Positions 62,919-64,000 of a stretch of 64,000 nt of DNA are shown piece after piece. The stretch's first letter is position 1, and every line of letters starts with the position of its first letter. The translations under genes were made by a program, and so were the position numbers. This stretch comes from Archangium violaceum. Its GTDB lineage: Bacteria > Myxococcota > Myxococcia > Myxococcales > Myxococcaceae. The notes under the pieces are model-generated. The model made no database searches. It was not told the origin of the DNA and worked only from the letters and a program-made list of their open reading frames with translations. The stretch covers positions 4,491,001-4,555,000 of the forward strand of contig NZ_CP069396.1 of the NCBI RefSeq assembly GCF_016887565.1. Direction: 5' to 3'.

Positions 62919-63130
62919 TTTGCCGCCGTGCCCTCCGGTGTTGCAGGGCGAACACCGCGCGCGGGAAGAGGGTGAGGACGTCCGAGATGGGACATGCGCC
63001 GTGCGACCCGGGTACGACTGTCACCCCGTGGATTTCCTTGTAGAAGCACAGACGCGCCATGCAGTGCTGGCGCTCAATGCTTCCTCCGGGAAGCAGAACC
63101 AGGAGCACGTCATGGCCGCAATGAGGATGC
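62919..63130 (+). repeat. duplicated block, left part, copy 2
   Basis: Intact counterpart of 61275-61486, covering the leader, RBS (CAGGAG) and start of the OB-fold-like gene. Confidence 0.85.
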
Positions 63131-63777
63131 CGTGTAGGGTCGGACTGGCTGTGCTGCTCGCGGTGGTGGCCATTGCCGCTCCTGGCCCGGTCGTGGCGAT
63201 GCCCCCGGACGGCTCCATCGCCGCCGCTCGCCAACAGCCCCTGGGCACCACCGTGACGGTGGTAGGGGTGGCGACGTCATTCACGGGAGCCTTCTTTCCC
63301 AATGACAATGGCTTCGCCATCCAGGAGAAGAAGGTCGGCATCTACATCCTCGACTCGCTCGACGCGAACATCGCGGTCGGCCAGGTGGTCCGTGTGACGG
63401 GCACGTTGACCAACTCCTTCGGGCAGGTGCTCAGCGTGGCACCGACGTCCATCGAGGTGCTGGGGGAGGCGCACGAGCCCCGGCCCCGCCCCGTGAAGAC
63501 CGGCGACGTGAGCGAGGAGACCGAGGGCCGCCTCGTCCGCATCAGGGGGACCATCGTCAGCGACATCGAGGATGACCCTCCCTTCGGATACAAGTTCGCG
63601 GTGGATGACGGCACCGGTCCCACCTTCGTGTTCGTCAATGCCGGCACGGGCATCGACGTGAGCGAGCTCGAGCAGGGGCAGCGCGTCGTCATCCAGGGCT
63701 TCAGCGGAGAGTTCCTCGGCGAGTACGAAGTGGACCCCGTGTTCCCGGAGGACATCCGCATCCTCCCTTCACGGTAA
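63112..63777 (+). CDS. exported OB-fold-like protein (221 aa)
   Basis: ATG 63112 has CAGGAG upstream and opens a signal peptide (VGLAVLLAVVAIAAPGPVVA). The mature part contains two beta-barrel-like units: TVVGVATSFTGAFFPNDNGFAIQ...VRVTGTLTNSFG and LVRIRGTIVSDI...FAVDDGTGPTFVFVN...VVIQGFSGEF. This is the plan of exported OB-fold modules (YhcR/DUF5689-like) that accompany nucleases or adhesins. No catalytic residues noted. Its two ends, but not its middle, are repeated at 61275-61659. Next gene is convergent. Confidence 0.72.
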   Translation: MAAMRMPCRVGLAVLLAVVAIAAPGPVVAMPPDGSIAAARQQPLGTTVTVVGVATSFTGAFFPNDNGFAIQEKKVGIYILDSLDANIAVGQVVRVTGTLTNSFGQVLSVAPTSIEVLGEAHEPRPRPVKTGDVSEETEGRLVRIRGTIVSDIEDDPPFGYKFAVDDGTGPTFVFVNAGTGIDVSELEQGQRVVIQGFSGEFLGEYEVDPVFPEDIRILPSR

Positions 63778-63917
63778 GGGAGTGGCTCAATCGAATCACG
63801 AGCGCTTTCATGGTTGCAGCGAGCGCGGCTCCGGGGGCTTCTGTCTGACGGGCATGTAGCACTTGCCGTCGAACTCGGCCGTGCTCCTGGGACAGGGGGC
63901 CTTGGCCTCAAGCAGTA
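63746..63917 (+). repeat. duplicated block, right part, copy 2
   Basis: Intact counterpart of 61488-61659, spanning the 3' end of the OB-fold-like gene, the intergenic gap and the end of the convergent gene. Confidence 0.85.
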
Positions 63918-64000
63918 CCCAGCATCCTCCGTGGATCTCCACCTCCGTTCCCTTGAGGCAGGGCGGCTTTCGCTGTCCCTCGAAAGGGGCGCTCGGCATC
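63808..64000 (-). CDS. C-terminal fragment of a gene running off the window
   Basis: About 63 codons ending in a TGA at 63808-63810. The tail has GTEVEIHGGCWVLLEAKAPC, then AEFDGKCYMPVRQKPPEP: two short Cys-bracketed units. I recall similar endings on some myxobacterial serine/threonine protein kinases, but the kinase domain would lie outside the window, so this is a guess. The reading frame is open to the window edge. Confidence 0.5.
   Translation of the reverse strand, partial: MPSAPFEGQRKPPCLKGTEVEIHGGCWVLLEAKAPCPRSTAEFDGKCYMPVRQKPPEPRSLQP

Overview
The window is chromosomal DNA from a GC-rich deltaproteobacterial-type organism, most likely a myxobacterium of the Cystobacter/Archangium group. 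Reasons: very high GC with strong G/C at third codon positions, many lipoproteins with clear lipoboxes, DUF4388 and ScfR-type regulators, carboxypeptidase-regulatory-domain giants, TPR proteins, and tightly packed operons with ATGA/TGATG overlaps. This placement is inferred from gene content; no rRNA gene is present.

Layout. 1-1751: end of an ATP-grasp gene, a DksA/TraR-type zinc-finger protein, a tiny lipoprotein and an unknown protein. 1854-7675: cation/proton block with two tandem CPA2 antiporters carrying universal-stress domains, an XRE-EIIA(Ntr) fusion regulator, a small membrane protein and a lipoprotein. 7697-12059: an RCC1-repeat lipoprotein with its partner, then a metallo-beta-lactamase-fold hydrolase and a zinc dehydrogenase. 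12175-19863: housekeeping run (ruvB, unknown, lpxC, DsbA-like lipoprotein, DUF4388 protein, pyrF, lipoprotein). 19874-23855: leucyl aminopeptidase, phospholipase C-like protein, TauE/SafE permease with DUF1634 partner. 23873-28273, minus strand: a possible lipoprotein-nuclease/immunity pair, a TPR protein and an ScfR/RamB-type regulator. 28644-32145: a metalloprotease lipoprotein, then a three-gene MNIO (DUF692) RiPP operon. 32194-38821, minus strand: a haem-motif propeller lipoprotein with a Cys-rich tail, then an ECF sigma / anti-sigma / caspase / Cys-rich lipoprotein operon. 38947-50214: serC, chalcone-isomerase-like protein, M13 peptidase, a giant repeat protein, radical SAM protein, L,D-transpeptidase and M15-type peptidase. 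50349-58416, minus strand: second haem-motif propeller lipoprotein, tRNA-Gly(CCC), PPC-like lipoprotein, zinc-ribbon protein, and murA-prmC-prfA. 58570-61004: tiny basic protein, TPR protein, CNNM/CBS membrane protein. 61006-64000: a decayed accessory zone with gene remnants and a broken duplication around a YVTN propeller gene.

Most notable: the MNIO RiPP operon with a lipoprotein-type Cys precursor and an attenuator-like hairpin; the sigma-factor-linked caspase operon; the putative lipoprotein nuclease/immunity pair resembling SitA/SitI; two paralogous CxxCH propeller lipoproteins, one ending in three CC(D/N)G-type knots; a gene-conversion-like tract between the antiporters; and the duplication/deletion scar at the right end. 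Functions come from motif recognition by eye; no database search was possible.
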